In this document: piece after piece, positions 50,859 through 58,832 of the stretch
Layout of the letters: every line of letters starts with the position of its first letter
Position numbering within the stretch: the first letter of the stretch is position 1
DNA from: Chloroflexota bacterium
GTDB taxonomy: Bacteria; Chloroflexota; Anaerolineae; Aggregatilineales; Phototrophicaceae
NCBI GenBank assembly: GCA_020161935.1
Contig: JAIUNI010000001.1
Coordinates: 1,426,001-1,490,000, forward strand
Direction of reading: 5' to 3'
DNA length: 64,000 nt
The notes under the pieces: generated by a model
Databases searched by the model: none
What the model saw: only the letters and a program-made list of their open reading frames with translations
What the model was told of the DNA's origin: nothing
Made by a program: the position numbers and the translations under genes

Positions 50859-51893
50859 ATGCTCATTATGCCCAATGAAATTTTAATTACACAGCTTGAT
50901 GAACTTCGAGACTCATATGTCCAACAGCAAAAAGCCATTATAGCAGTGCACTCTGCTTTCAAAGCAAATACGGATGCGCAGAACAAAACGCTTAAGGCAC
51001 TTAAGGACTACAACGCCGCCGTTGACATTAGTGCTGCACAAGATGCATTTGCACAATCACGCCTAAAAGAAGAGGTTATTGATCCTCTAGTACCCGATTT
51101 ACGTCGCGAATTAAAGACCGTGACAACTGTTATTGGGGCATTGAAAGACGCTTCTGTCGCATTACGGGGTGAACCTGTTGATGTGATAAAACTTGATAAA
51201 GGAGTCTCGCTCCTGCGGGCAGCAAATCAGCAAAACCTTGTTGATTTGCTGCCAGAATTATCTACTGAGCTTGAACTGGCTCAGCTTGCACTAAGTGATG
51301 AATTCGGTCAGAAATTACGTGATATCTTGGCACAAGAAGGTGTCATAATGACTAGGAGTGGTTCAAAGTTTGTGATAGGACGCTTTGAACTGGAAGCTAA
51401 TTTCTCAAAGCGCTTTATAGTACTGCGCTATGGTAAAGATGTAGTTGTTCCTCGTGTGCCTGTTACTGTAGATGCGGCCTTAAAAGCCTATCAGACTGCC
51501 TCGAAACTGATTGTTGGACGTAACCAAGAGGGCAAATCTTGGATTGCCCGATTTTACGAAGCATATCAAAACCTTCAACGTAAACAAGGTGGGGATAATT
51601 TGCGGATTAATATTGTGGACTGTTACGTTGAATTTGTAGTGCTCAATCAAGGACGTAATTTTTTTAGTGAACCCAGCAAGCGCACGTTCAAAGATTACAG
51701 CAGAGCCGAATTTATTTATGATTTTTATGAATTTGTGGATCGTCAACGGCTCGCACACAACGGGCTGGTTGTCAAAGCTCACAGTGCCATGAAATCACAG
51801 ACGGATAATCCTACAAAAAGTATGTGGGTTGTCGAAGGTGACACACCTTACGATGGTCGTTATATCGCTGATGTGGAATGGGAGAAAGAATAG
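50859..51893 (+). CDS. Unknown coiled-coil protein, first gene of the island ATPase/helicase operon
   Basis: A 344-residue protein that I do not recognise. Residues ~5-75 form a likely coiled coil (LDELRDSYVQQQKAIIAVHS...), and a second helical stretch covers about 80-150. The rest is mixed alpha/beta with aromatic-rich segments such as FEFVDRQR-like YDFYEFVDRQR and a final VVEGDTPYDGRYIADVEW. No nuclease, protease or TIR motif is visible. It ends 3 bases before the first ATPase gene and so belongs to the operon. An in-frame ATG at 50868 is a possible later start. It may be the recognition or effector subunit, which is an inference from position. Confidence 0.65.
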   Translation: MLIMPNEILITQLDELRDSYVQQQKAIIAVHSAFKANTDAQNKTLKALKDYNAAVDISAAQDAFAQSRLKEEVIDPLVPDLRRELKTVTTVIGALKDASVALRGEPVDVIKLDKGVSLLRAANQQNLVDLLPELSTELELAQLALSDEFGQKLRDILAQEGVIMTRSGSKFVIGRFELEANFSKRFIVLRYGKDVVVPRVPVTVDAALKAYQTASKLIVGRNQEGKSWIARFYEAYQNLQRKQGGDNLRINIVDCYVEFVVLNQGRNFFSEPSKRTFKDYSRAEFIYDFYEFVDRQRLAHNGLVVKAHSAMKSQTDNPTKSMWVVEGDTPYDGRYIADVEWEKE

Positions 51894-51896
51894 CTT

Positions 51897-53195
51897 ATGC
51901 TGCCAGAACCCCGTCTCGCTCGGCAAATTATTGAAACATTAGGACAGTCTGGTACACCAGTCTCTAAGGGTGTAAGTTATTACAATGCAGGCAATGAGTC
52001 GCTGCTGAATGCCATCGACACACATTACCTCGGCTCATACCTTGCTGATGGTGGTGCTGTATTTAAGTTGGTGGTGGGTGATTACGGCAGTGGTAAATCG
52101 CACTTCTTGTATTGCGTACGGGATCGGGCGTGGCAGCGAAATTTTGCCGTGAGCAAAGTAGAACTAAGCCCTAAAGAAAGTCCATATGATGACCAACGAC
52201 GTGTTTATGCGGCGGTTGCTTCATCGCTGATGTGGCACGAACTAGGAAGCCTGAATGAAGACGAACATGGTCTGAGTCGTTTCCTTGAAGGAACACTACG
52301 TCGTTTGGTCAACCCGCACGGCTTGGATTTGCAAGATGAAGGGGTTGAGAATATACATGAAGTGCGGGCTTTCCTGCATACTCTCGCAACCAGTAATGCC
52401 GATAGCTTGAGTTTTCATAAAGCTGTACAAGGTTTCTTTAATGCCTTACTGCGAGGACAGGAACGCCGTGTAGAGTCATTGGAACGATGGTTGCATGGTG
52501 AGGAAGTAAGTCCCGAAGATATGCGAGACTTACGCATGATTGGGGTCACGGAAAAGATCAATAAGAATAACGCCTTTAAAATGCTGCGTTCCTTATGTCA
52601 AACGGTACGAGCGCTGGGCTATACAGGATTGGTGTTATTGTTTGATGAAGGTGATCGTATGTTGAGTATCGGTGGCAAGGCTGAAAAGGTCGCTACCGAT
52701 AACTTGCGTGAAGTTATTGATCGCTGTCGTGAAGATTTGCCCGGGGCGCTTTTCATGTACGCAGTTCCGCCTGATTTTCTACATACCGTTGTCCCGAAAT
52801 ATCCGGCATTACAGCAGCGTATTCAAGCGGCAAACTACTTCTCACGCGCAAATCCCTTCAGTCCACAGATTAATCTCGAACATCTTGATGTTCCAGATGA
52901 AGAATTGCTGGAACAGATTGGTTATCGACTTCTGTCTATTTTTGAAATTGCTTATGATGTAAAGCTGGATCGGGATACGCAATTAGCCAATATTCAGGTG
53001 TTCTCCGAAGCAGCGCGTAATTCTTATTTGGCAATCAGTCATCGTCGGTTGTTCGTAAAAGCATTAGTGACGGAGTGGTTTCGCCAGAAAGAAAATGGCG
53101 AAACGGTTGTCCCGCCAGAATATGCTTCTGATGTCATCAAAGGGCAAAGCGAAGCACTCAATAAGCTGGCAGACGAAAAACAAAGTCCGTATTAG
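51897..53195 (+). CDS. BrxD/DUF2791-like P-loop ATPase
   Basis: A 432-residue ATPase. Walker A is VVGDYGSGKSHF (about residues 58-69), Walker B is LVLLFDEGDRML near residue 245, and the sensor region is GALFMYAVPPDFLHTVVPKYPALQQRI. The pattern matches the DUF2791/BrxD family of phage-defence ATPases, which bind DNA and drive other subunits. It lies 3 bases after the coiled-coil gene and 9 bases before the second ATPase. BREX core genes (pglX, pglZ, brxC) are not present in the window. Confidence 0.82.
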   Translation: MLPEPRLARQIIETLGQSGTPVSKGVSYYNAGNESLLNAIDTHYLGSYLADGGAVFKLVVGDYGSGKSHFLYCVRDRAWQRNFAVSKVELSPKESPYDDQRRVYAAVASSLMWHELGSLNEDEHGLSRFLEGTLRRLVNPHGLDLQDEGVENIHEVRAFLHTLATSNADSLSFHKAVQGFFNALLRGQERRVESLERWLHGEEVSPEDMRDLRMIGVTEKINKNNAFKMLRSLCQTVRALGYTGLVLLFDEGDRMLSIGGKAEKVATDNLREVIDRCREDLPGALFMYAVPPDFLHTVVPKYPALQQRIQAANYFSRANPFSPQINLEHLDVPDEELLEQIGYRLLSIFEIAYDVKLDRDTQLANIQVFSEAARNSYLAISHRRLFVKALVTEWFRQKENGETVVPPEYASDVIKGQSEALNKLADEKQSPY

Positions 53196-53204
53196 GGGTA
53201 TTTG

Positions 53205-54605
53205 GTGGAATCACAAACAGTCTATCATCCGCAATTTGGCGGTGGAAAACTGCTTAAGACTTACATGAGTGGCTTCGAATGGGAAGTGCAATTTGAGTCG
53301 GGGCGGCGTTTTCGTTTACCTGCGAAAGAATTCACTCAAGAATCGTTGGCTGTCATTCAAGGTCAACGTGTTGTATTGCCTACTCCCCAACGTACTGCAT
53401 CATTGGGAACGGATCAGTTTCGGGCGCGTCAGACATTAGAAGCATTGCGCGTCGGCATTGTTCCGGTGCAGGATGCCGAAACATTGACCATCGGACTAGA
53501 GGCCGAACGGGTTACACTGAATCGAGCCTTTGAGCGCAGTAGCGAACGCAGCGGTGATGTCATTGCTGTTATTGGTGATTATGGATTTGGGAAGAGTCAT
53601 TTTATTGAATTAGCAGCTCTACACGGCTTGCATAGCAATTTTATTATCGCCAGTGCTAGCCTTGACCTTGTGGAAGTGCCGCCAAGCAAAGCACATAAAA
53701 TCTATGAAGCACTGATTACATCGTTGCGCTATCCCGATACGACTGAGCATGGATTATCTCCACTTTTGAAAAAAGCTTTGGAAAACCCGACGGTGGTTAG
53801 CCAGTTTGTTGGCTTATGCCCACGTGAGCCAAAAGATTGCCCATTGGCTTCCGCATTGCTGGCATTGCAAAATTGTCCGAGCCAGAGTGCCTTTGATGAA
53901 ATCGTGCAGTGGCTCAGTGGTCAAGCGAAACCACAAACTGAGATGAAAACCTGCTTTAAGAAGCCACCACGTTTATACACAACCGGCGAAACGGCACGGC
54001 AATATAGTTATTTGTTATCCGGTATTAGCGTTTTAGCAACCTTAGTTGGCTATACCGGTTTGGCTGTATTGATTGACGAGTCGGAGCATTATTCTCTGCT
54101 TCGTACAAACCAACGAGAAAAGGCCGAGTCTTTTTTTAAAGCGATGATTACCGGCGCGTTAGGGTTGAATAATGGGCGCATTGATGCACGAGATATTCCT
54201 GAAAGCGTGCGTGTTGAATATCCACTGACCTATACCTCTGAACCTCGTTTGTTGTTCCTCTTTGCACTTACGGAGAGCGATGACCGAATGCCAGTAGGAA
54301 CGTGGCTCGCTCCGGCGCATATTGTCCGTTTAGATGATCGTTTTATCGAAAAAGATATACGTGAATTCTTTAAGAATTTGCTGCGTTATCATCTGTTAGC
54401 CTACAACTACACGGCTGCACAAGAACGTTACGAATCAATTGTTATGAATGTGTCTGCCCTGCTTTTTAGTGCTTTGAATAAACACCGCATCAATTTGCGA
54501 GAATTGATACGAGGTGCAGTAACCGTGTGCGATTTACTGTACTTGCATGCCGATTATTCACCTGAAGCGTTACTTGAAGATCTGAAGCGTGGTTTGAAGG
54601 TGTGA
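53205..54605 (+). CDS. Second BrxD/DUF2791-like ATPase with N-terminal SH3/Tudor-like domain
   Basis: A 466-residue paralogue-type ATPase. Residues ~3-45 (VYHPQFGGGKLLKTYMSG, then WEVQFESGRRFRL) resemble the small beta-barrel at the C-terminus of UvrD/PcrA helicases that contacts RNA polymerase. The ATPase domain has Walker A IGDYGFGKSHFIE near residue 125 and Walker B LAVLIDESEHYSLL near residue 288. I chose GTG 53205 with AGGGG six bases upstream; a TTG three bases earlier is possible. It overlaps the helicase gene by four bases (GTGA). The two ATPases probably form one complex with the helicase. Confidence 0.8.
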   Translation: MESQTVYHPQFGGGKLLKTYMSGFEWEVQFESGRRFRLPAKEFTQESLAVIQGQRVVLPTPQRTASLGTDQFRARQTLEALRVGIVPVQDAETLTIGLEAERVTLNRAFERSSERSGDVIAVIGDYGFGKSHFIELAALHGLHSNFIIASASLDLVEVPPSKAHKIYEALITSLRYPDTTEHGLSPLLKKALENPTVVSQFVGLCPREPKDCPLASALLALQNCPSQSAFDEIVQWLSGQAKPQTEMKTCFKKPPRLYTTGETARQYSYLLSGISVLATLVGYTGLAVLIDESEHYSLLRTNQREKAESFFKAMITGALGLNNGRIDARDIPESVRVEYPLTYTSEPRLLFLFALTESDDRMPVGTWLAPAHIVRLDDRFIEKDIREFFKNLLRYHLLAYNYTAAQERYESIVMNVSALLFSALNKHRINLRELIRGAVTVCDLLYLHADYSPEALLEDLKRGLKV

Positions 54606-56656
54606 ACGCCTACGCATTAAAGAATAGTCTGCCCCGCACATGGGGTGCGTTCTTTGGGCAACATGGCAATTTTACCTCTGCACAGATTGCTGCAATCCCG
54701 ACTGTTTTAGAGGGTAAAAATGTTTTACTCTGTGCGCCTACAGCTAGTGGTAAAACCGAGGCGGCAATTGCGCCACTCATCGAAAATTATTTACCAGCAT
54801 CTCGCGCCACTTCCGAACTAACAATCCTTTACCTATTGCCTACCCGCGCTTTAATTAATGATCTGTGGGCAAGACTCGCTGCCCCCTTTGATGCTTTGCA
54901 TATCTCCCTAACTGTACGAACACACGATTTCAATAATTTTAACCCGCAACATCCATCCGATGTGCTTTTAACGACACCTGAGTCTCTTGATGCGTTAATG
55001 TGTGCTCACGCTAAAGTGTTGTGTGGGGTTCGTGCCGTTATCATCGATGAACTACATATCTTTGAAGGGAGTGTGCGTGGGGATCAGCTTCGAACTCTTC
55101 TTCAACGCCTGCGACAAATTCGAACACATGCTTTTAAATTTGGCGATACCCCAAACGCGGCAATACAATATGTAGCTCTTTCTGCGACGCTCGCGCAACC
55201 AGATATTGTTGCGGCTCATTATTTTCAAGATCTATATGTGGTACATATCACAGGCAACCGAGCCACAGCGATAGAAAGTGTTGCGCTTGAGGCAGAATTA
55301 CCAACGGCATTGTTGGCTTATCTAAGTACTTTTCGGCAGCGAGGTTGGCGTAAAGCCTTGGCCTTTTGCAACACTCGTGCGGAGGTCGAAGCCTACGCAA
55401 CGGCCGTTCGCGCAGGTAATTCTCCCTTTGGCGAATCGGTATTTGTCCATTACTCTAATCTTGAACGGAAACGGCGACACGAAATTGAGCAGCAGTTCGC
55501 GCACGCGGAAACTGCAATCTGTTTTGCCAGCAGCACATTGGAATTGGGCATCGACATCGGCAATATTGATGTCTCCTTGCTTATCGGCCCACCGGGTAGT
55601 GCCGAAAGTTTTGTGCAGCGTATAGGACGCACAAATCGTCGCCAACCAAAAGCGAAGGCCGCCTGTTTTTATCGCTCACCCCTTGAACGGGCAATGTTTG
55701 AAGCACTACCCAATACCGTAATGCGTACTCCGTCGTCGTCTTTTCATCCCTCCGTCGTTATTCAGCAGATTTTTAGCATCCTCAAGCAAAGTCCTACTGC
55801 TGCCCTACGACTTAATCCCCTGTGTGATTTGTTCAAAGATTTCATTTCCCCTGATGATATACGAGCTATCTTAGGCGAACTTCAGGCTAAACAGTATTTG
55901 AAGAGTAGTCGCATGGATGAATGGCGCGCTGATGAACGATTGAACCGGCTGATCGACATGCAAACTTCCGAGCATACACCACTGAGTATCTACAGTAATA
56001 TCCAAACCAGCACTGGACAGTTGAAAATTCGCGATCAGAATACCCAACTCGTTGTGGCAAATGTAGATCGCCAATGGTTTCAGCGGGATGTATTAACCCT
56101 AGAAGGTCGCCCGTTGAACGTGACATGGTACGATGGCGAGGCGCTATGGGTATCATCTTATCGAGGCACGAATGCGGCAGGCTCGATTCGTTATCTTTCT
56201 GGACGGCAGATCTTAAGTTATGAGCTTGCCCAACAACTCGCTGTTCAGGCCGGACTCGAAACGGGCGCAATTCCCATCATTCAATGTGCTAATGGTTGGC
56301 TGTGTTTTCATTGGTTGGGTGACATTTATGGTCGCGTATTTCGTGATCTGGTTAGTTACACTTTATCGGTCGAGGAAACCAAACAACCGGGCTTATGTTT
56401 ACTGATTCATGAAGAACCACGGGCTTTACCGACTTGGACAGAAGAGCAAATTAAGCGTTACCTGCGTGACAATTATAGGCGCTACGAGTCGATGCTATCA
56501 TTAGGTGCTTATCAGCATTTGCTTCCAACCGAGCTTCGTCGGCGCACTGTGGTTGAGCAATTTAATGTGCCACACTTCATGCATGCGATACAAAGCCTAC
56601 ATATTGAACGCACTTACGAGGCACCTACAAACGATTTGGAAGCACTTCTGGAGTGA
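54602..56656 (+). CDS. Lhr/BrxHI-like DEAD/DEAH-box helicase
   Basis: A 684-residue superfamily 2 helicase. Motif I is CAPTASGKTEA (about residues 43-53), motif II DELH near residue 158, motif III SATLA near 199, motif V/VI ASSTLELGIDIG and QRIGRTNRRQ (about 308-350). The order and the ATASGKTEA form are typical of Lhr-like helicases, including BrxHI of BREX type 2. The C-terminal ~300 residues are a family-specific extension. GTG start overlapping the second ATPase gene. It probably unwinds or remodels invading DNA or RNA-DNA hybrids, which is an inference. Confidence 0.85.
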   Translation: MNAYALKNSLPRTWGAFFGQHGNFTSAQIAAIPTVLEGKNVLLCAPTASGKTEAAIAPLIENYLPASRATSELTILYLLPTRALINDLWARLAAPFDALHISLTVRTHDFNNFNPQHPSDVLLTTPESLDALMCAHAKVLCGVRAVIIDELHIFEGSVRGDQLRTLLQRLRQIRTHAFKFGDTPNAAIQYVALSATLAQPDIVAAHYFQDLYVVHITGNRATAIESVALEAELPTALLAYLSTFRQRGWRKALAFCNTRAEVEAYATAVRAGNSPFGESVFVHYSNLERKRRHEIEQQFAHAETAICFASSTLELGIDIGNIDVSLLIGPPGSAESFVQRIGRTNRRQPKAKAACFYRSPLERAMFEALPNTVMRTPSSSFHPSVVIQQIFSILKQSPTAALRLNPLCDLFKDFISPDDIRAILGELQAKQYLKSSRMDEWRADERLNRLIDMQTSEHTPLSIYSNIQTSTGQLKIRDQNTQLVVANVDRQWFQRDVLTLEGRPLNVTWYDGEALWVSSYRGTNAAGSIRYLSGRQILSYELAQQLAVQAGLETGAIPIIQCANGWLCFHWLGDIYGRVFRDLVSYTLSVEETKQPGLCLLIHEEPRALPTWTEEQIKRYLRDNYRRYESMLSLGAYQHLLPTELRRRTVVEQFNVPHFMHAIQSLHIERTYEAPTNDLEALLE

Positions 56657-56751
56657 AAGCAATACTAAGCGCTATGGCCAAGTTGAGTAGTAATGCGACC
56701 ACATGCAATCTTGCCAGAACATTCAATAAAAGTGCATGGTGTGAACAGACA

Positions 56752-56966
56752 TTAGAGGCAGGGATATTCACCGATTTCGGCTAACAGCTGACGGTTCTCA
56801 AGGCGGTCTTCATCATTCATTTGCAAAACCCATACCCTAGTACGTCCATGTGCGGTAAGACCTTATGACAAGGAACGGTACCAGCGGCGGCCGGTAGACG
56901 ACAGTATTCACAACAATTCCCGGCACGATTCCGGACAAACTGCTGCACTGCTTTCGCTAGTGTCAT
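56752..56966 (-). pseudogene. Remains of an HNH endonuclease gene
   Basis: On the minus strand, ATG at 56966 begins MTLAKAVQQFVRNRAGNCCE and continues YCRLP, the N-terminal signature of a common small HNH nuclease family. The reading frame then breaks, and another frame gives the family's C-terminus (RVWVLQMNDEDRLENRQLL ... stop at 56752). The central HNH core is deleted. The start overlaps the upstream gene's stop by four bases (ATGA), as in the intact two-gene cassette. The adjacent stretch 56657-56751 shows nothing recognisable. Confidence 0.7.
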
Positions 56967-57130
56967 GCTGAAGCGTTCCTAATCTTGAGCTTCATCTTGA
57001 CTTTAAGTAGCGACATCATTTCATCAACGCGGACAAAATCAAATATCTCGTCGCGTTCTTCAGGTGTTAGTTGGTCTTCGCCATTGCGTTCCAATAGTTC
57101 ATGTGCACGTGCTTGCAAATCTTCCGAAAG
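56963..57130 (-). pseudogene. 3' fragment of the HNH partner gene, cut by an IS element
   Basis: The last 55 codons of a small acidic helical protein (LSEDLQARAHELLERNGEDQ, then LTPEERDEIFDFV and a Lys-rich MSLLKVKMKLK) end at TGA 56963-56965. Proteins of this kind commonly precede HNH nucleases. The frame is cut exactly at 57130/57131, where the IS end begins; the 5' part is not found beyond the element. Confidence 0.7.
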
Positions 57131-57643
57131 TGGTCTACCCCCCAGTTATTTAGAGTAACAACTGCTCAGACGGCACGGCTGACAGGACGGTCATAACCGA
57201 TGCCCGAATGCAACCGCTCACGATTGTAGAAGACTTCACATAACGCTTCCACGCTCAGGCGGTTGGCGACTTGCTCCTGCTGGATCATTTCGTACCGTTC
57301 TTCTTGTCTTGGCTGGCGATCCCGATGGCCTTTTTAAACTTCAATCTGACCTTCGCACCGCTAGTGGACTCTCCAACTGCCGCGCTCGTGCTGAAAGTTC
57401 CTTGTCGCTGACTATGGACACATCCAACGGCACACCGTACTGTTTGATCCGTGCAGGCTCTTGTTGCTGATGCCCAGCTCGCGTGCCGTTTGAATGACGT
57501 TACCACTGGCTTCCGCCTTCGCTACCGCCTCGCGCTTGTAGCTTTCGCTGTAATCACTTTTGCGTCCCAATTGCTCCCCTGATAATGACCTATTCTACAA
57601 TCTCTGGGAGCAACTGTTACTCTATTTTAGCGGGGGTGGATCA
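57131..57643 (-). mobile_element. Internally deleted IS3-type element (513 bp)
   Basis: Both ends carry the same terminal inverted repeat: TGGTCTACCCCCC... on the left and the complement of TGATCCACCCCCG... on the right, sharing TAGAGTAACA and CTGCT or TTGCT further in. Inside, on the minus strand, the start of orfA (LGRKSDYSESYKREAVAKAE, from 57570) is joined, after frameshifts, to the last ~25 codons of orfB (EALCEVFYNRERLHSGIGYD ... stop at 57166). Most of the transposase is missing, so it is a MITE-like derivative. It interrupts the HNH partner gene. Confidence 0.85.
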
Positions 57644-57671
57644 GTATATTAGCTGTGACCTACTATAGGGT

Positions 57672-58832
57672 CTATACAACCGGCAACGATCCCTGTTTCA
57701 GCCTATTTTGCACGATGATATATTTGGCGTGCGTCCATAATAAGGGATTGGCGATCTCGCCTCGTTGAGCAACCCACCCCTGGTAAAAACTCGGGGCGAA
57801 CATGGCATTGTTCACTTGTTCAGGTAAGTTACCTTGTGCATCAACATGAGATTCCGTCCAATGAACCAACATGCGTGCTTTATTAGTATCACCTTGCTGA
57901 GTGTAATACCATGCCAACCATAACCCCAGCAGTATCCACGCCCCGCCACCATAATACGTGTCTTCCGTATGCCGGTGGACACCATGCCCGTCTGCTAACA
58001 GGTCACGCTCAATACGGGCGATAGTGCGTTTCATGAGGGGGTCATCAACCGCCAGTAAGCCGAAGTCCGGCAGGGCGGCCAGCAGCAGGTTTGCATCAAC
58101 CATATCCAGACCAACCGACTTCGCTAGTTCACTCGTTGGGGTCAATCCCTGCGTCAGGATGAAATCTTTAATTTCGGCCCGCTTCGTCTCAAAGTTCAGC
58201 GTGGGGACAAGCCGTTCAGCCGCGCCCAGTCCCGCGTAGATCGCGGCCATCGTACTGATATGGACATCACCGCCCCGTTCTTCCCAGCAGTCATAACACG
58301 GGGTTCGCCACAAGGCCGCCAGATAACGCGCGGCCAAATCAACCGCCTGCTGCCAATAGAGTGGTAGTGGCTTGACACGGCAGACCTCGACATACTTTTC
58401 TAACGCCCACAACCACAGGGCGGGTCCGTCCAACTGAAATTCCGGCCATTCCGCTGGCCCTGCGGCCCCTTCGTCGCGGTAGCGGGCGTTCAGAGTATCC
58501 GCGATCACTAACGGCTCACCGCGATTGGCGCGTTCGATACTGCGTTCGACGGCCTCAGCCCGTTCGTTAATCATCCGCGCGCACCACTGGTGGAACTTAC
58601 CGGCGCTGTCCCACTGTGCCGCGATCCCTGCCGGATGCGGGATAGGTGCATCCCTTCCGTCTAACGTCAGCGCATAGGCGATAAACGAGCCATCGCGGAA
58701 CCACGAGAATTGATAGTCAGGCATCATTGGACAGGCCAGATACCCGCCGCCGGACTGCTGGTTATCGAGGATCACTTGCTGGCTGCGGCTGTGCAGGCTT
58801 TCAGGTGCGAGAAACAGGTTTTCAGTTAGCAT
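57672..58832 (-). CDS. GH15-like glucoamylase/glucodextranase family protein
   Basis: A 386-residue alpha/alpha-barrel protein of the GH15 type. Conserved features are the opening GGYLACPMMPDYQFSWFRDGSF and the later QLDGPALWLWALEKYV, CWEERGGDVHISTMAAI (with an acid Glu) and HRHTEDTYYGGGAWILLG (catalytic base region). It has no signal peptide, so it acts in the cytoplasm and releases glucose from short alpha-glucans. ATG 58832 is preferred (GGAG seven bases before it); ATG 58850 is possible. It overlaps the GH66 gene by 11 bases and is the last gene of the operon. Confidence 0.86.
   Translation of the reverse strand: MLTENLFLAPESLHSRSQQVILDNQQSGGGYLACPMMPDYQFSWFRDGSFIAYALTLDGRDAPIPHPAGIAAQWDSAGKFHQWCARMINERAEAVERSIERANRGEPLVIADTLNARYRDEGAAGPAEWPEFQLDGPALWLWALEKYVEVCRVKPLPLYWQQAVDLAARYLAALWRTPCYDCWEERGGDVHISTMAAIYAGLGAAERLVPTLNFETKRAEIKDFILTQGLTPTSELAKSVGLDMVDANLLLAALPDFGLLAVDDPLMKRTIARIERDLLADGHGVHRHTEDTYYGGGAWILLGLWLAWYYTQQGDTNKARMLVHWTESHVDAQGNLPEQVNNAMFAPSFYQGWVAQRGEIANPLLWTHAKYIIVQNRLKQGSLPVV

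Noticed and set aside
50859-56656. Complete BREX system
   Set aside because: Only BrxD-like and BrxHI-like components are present. pglX, pglZ, brxA/B/C and pglW are missing from the window.
57285-57506. A 73-codon minus-strand gene
   Set aside because: It is a piece of the frameshifted, deleted IS3 transposase, not an independent gene.
49346-57650. Integrative element with att sites at tRNA-Glu
   Set aside because: I found no repeat of the tRNA 3' end at the right side of the island and no integrase gene, so integration at this tRNA is not supported.
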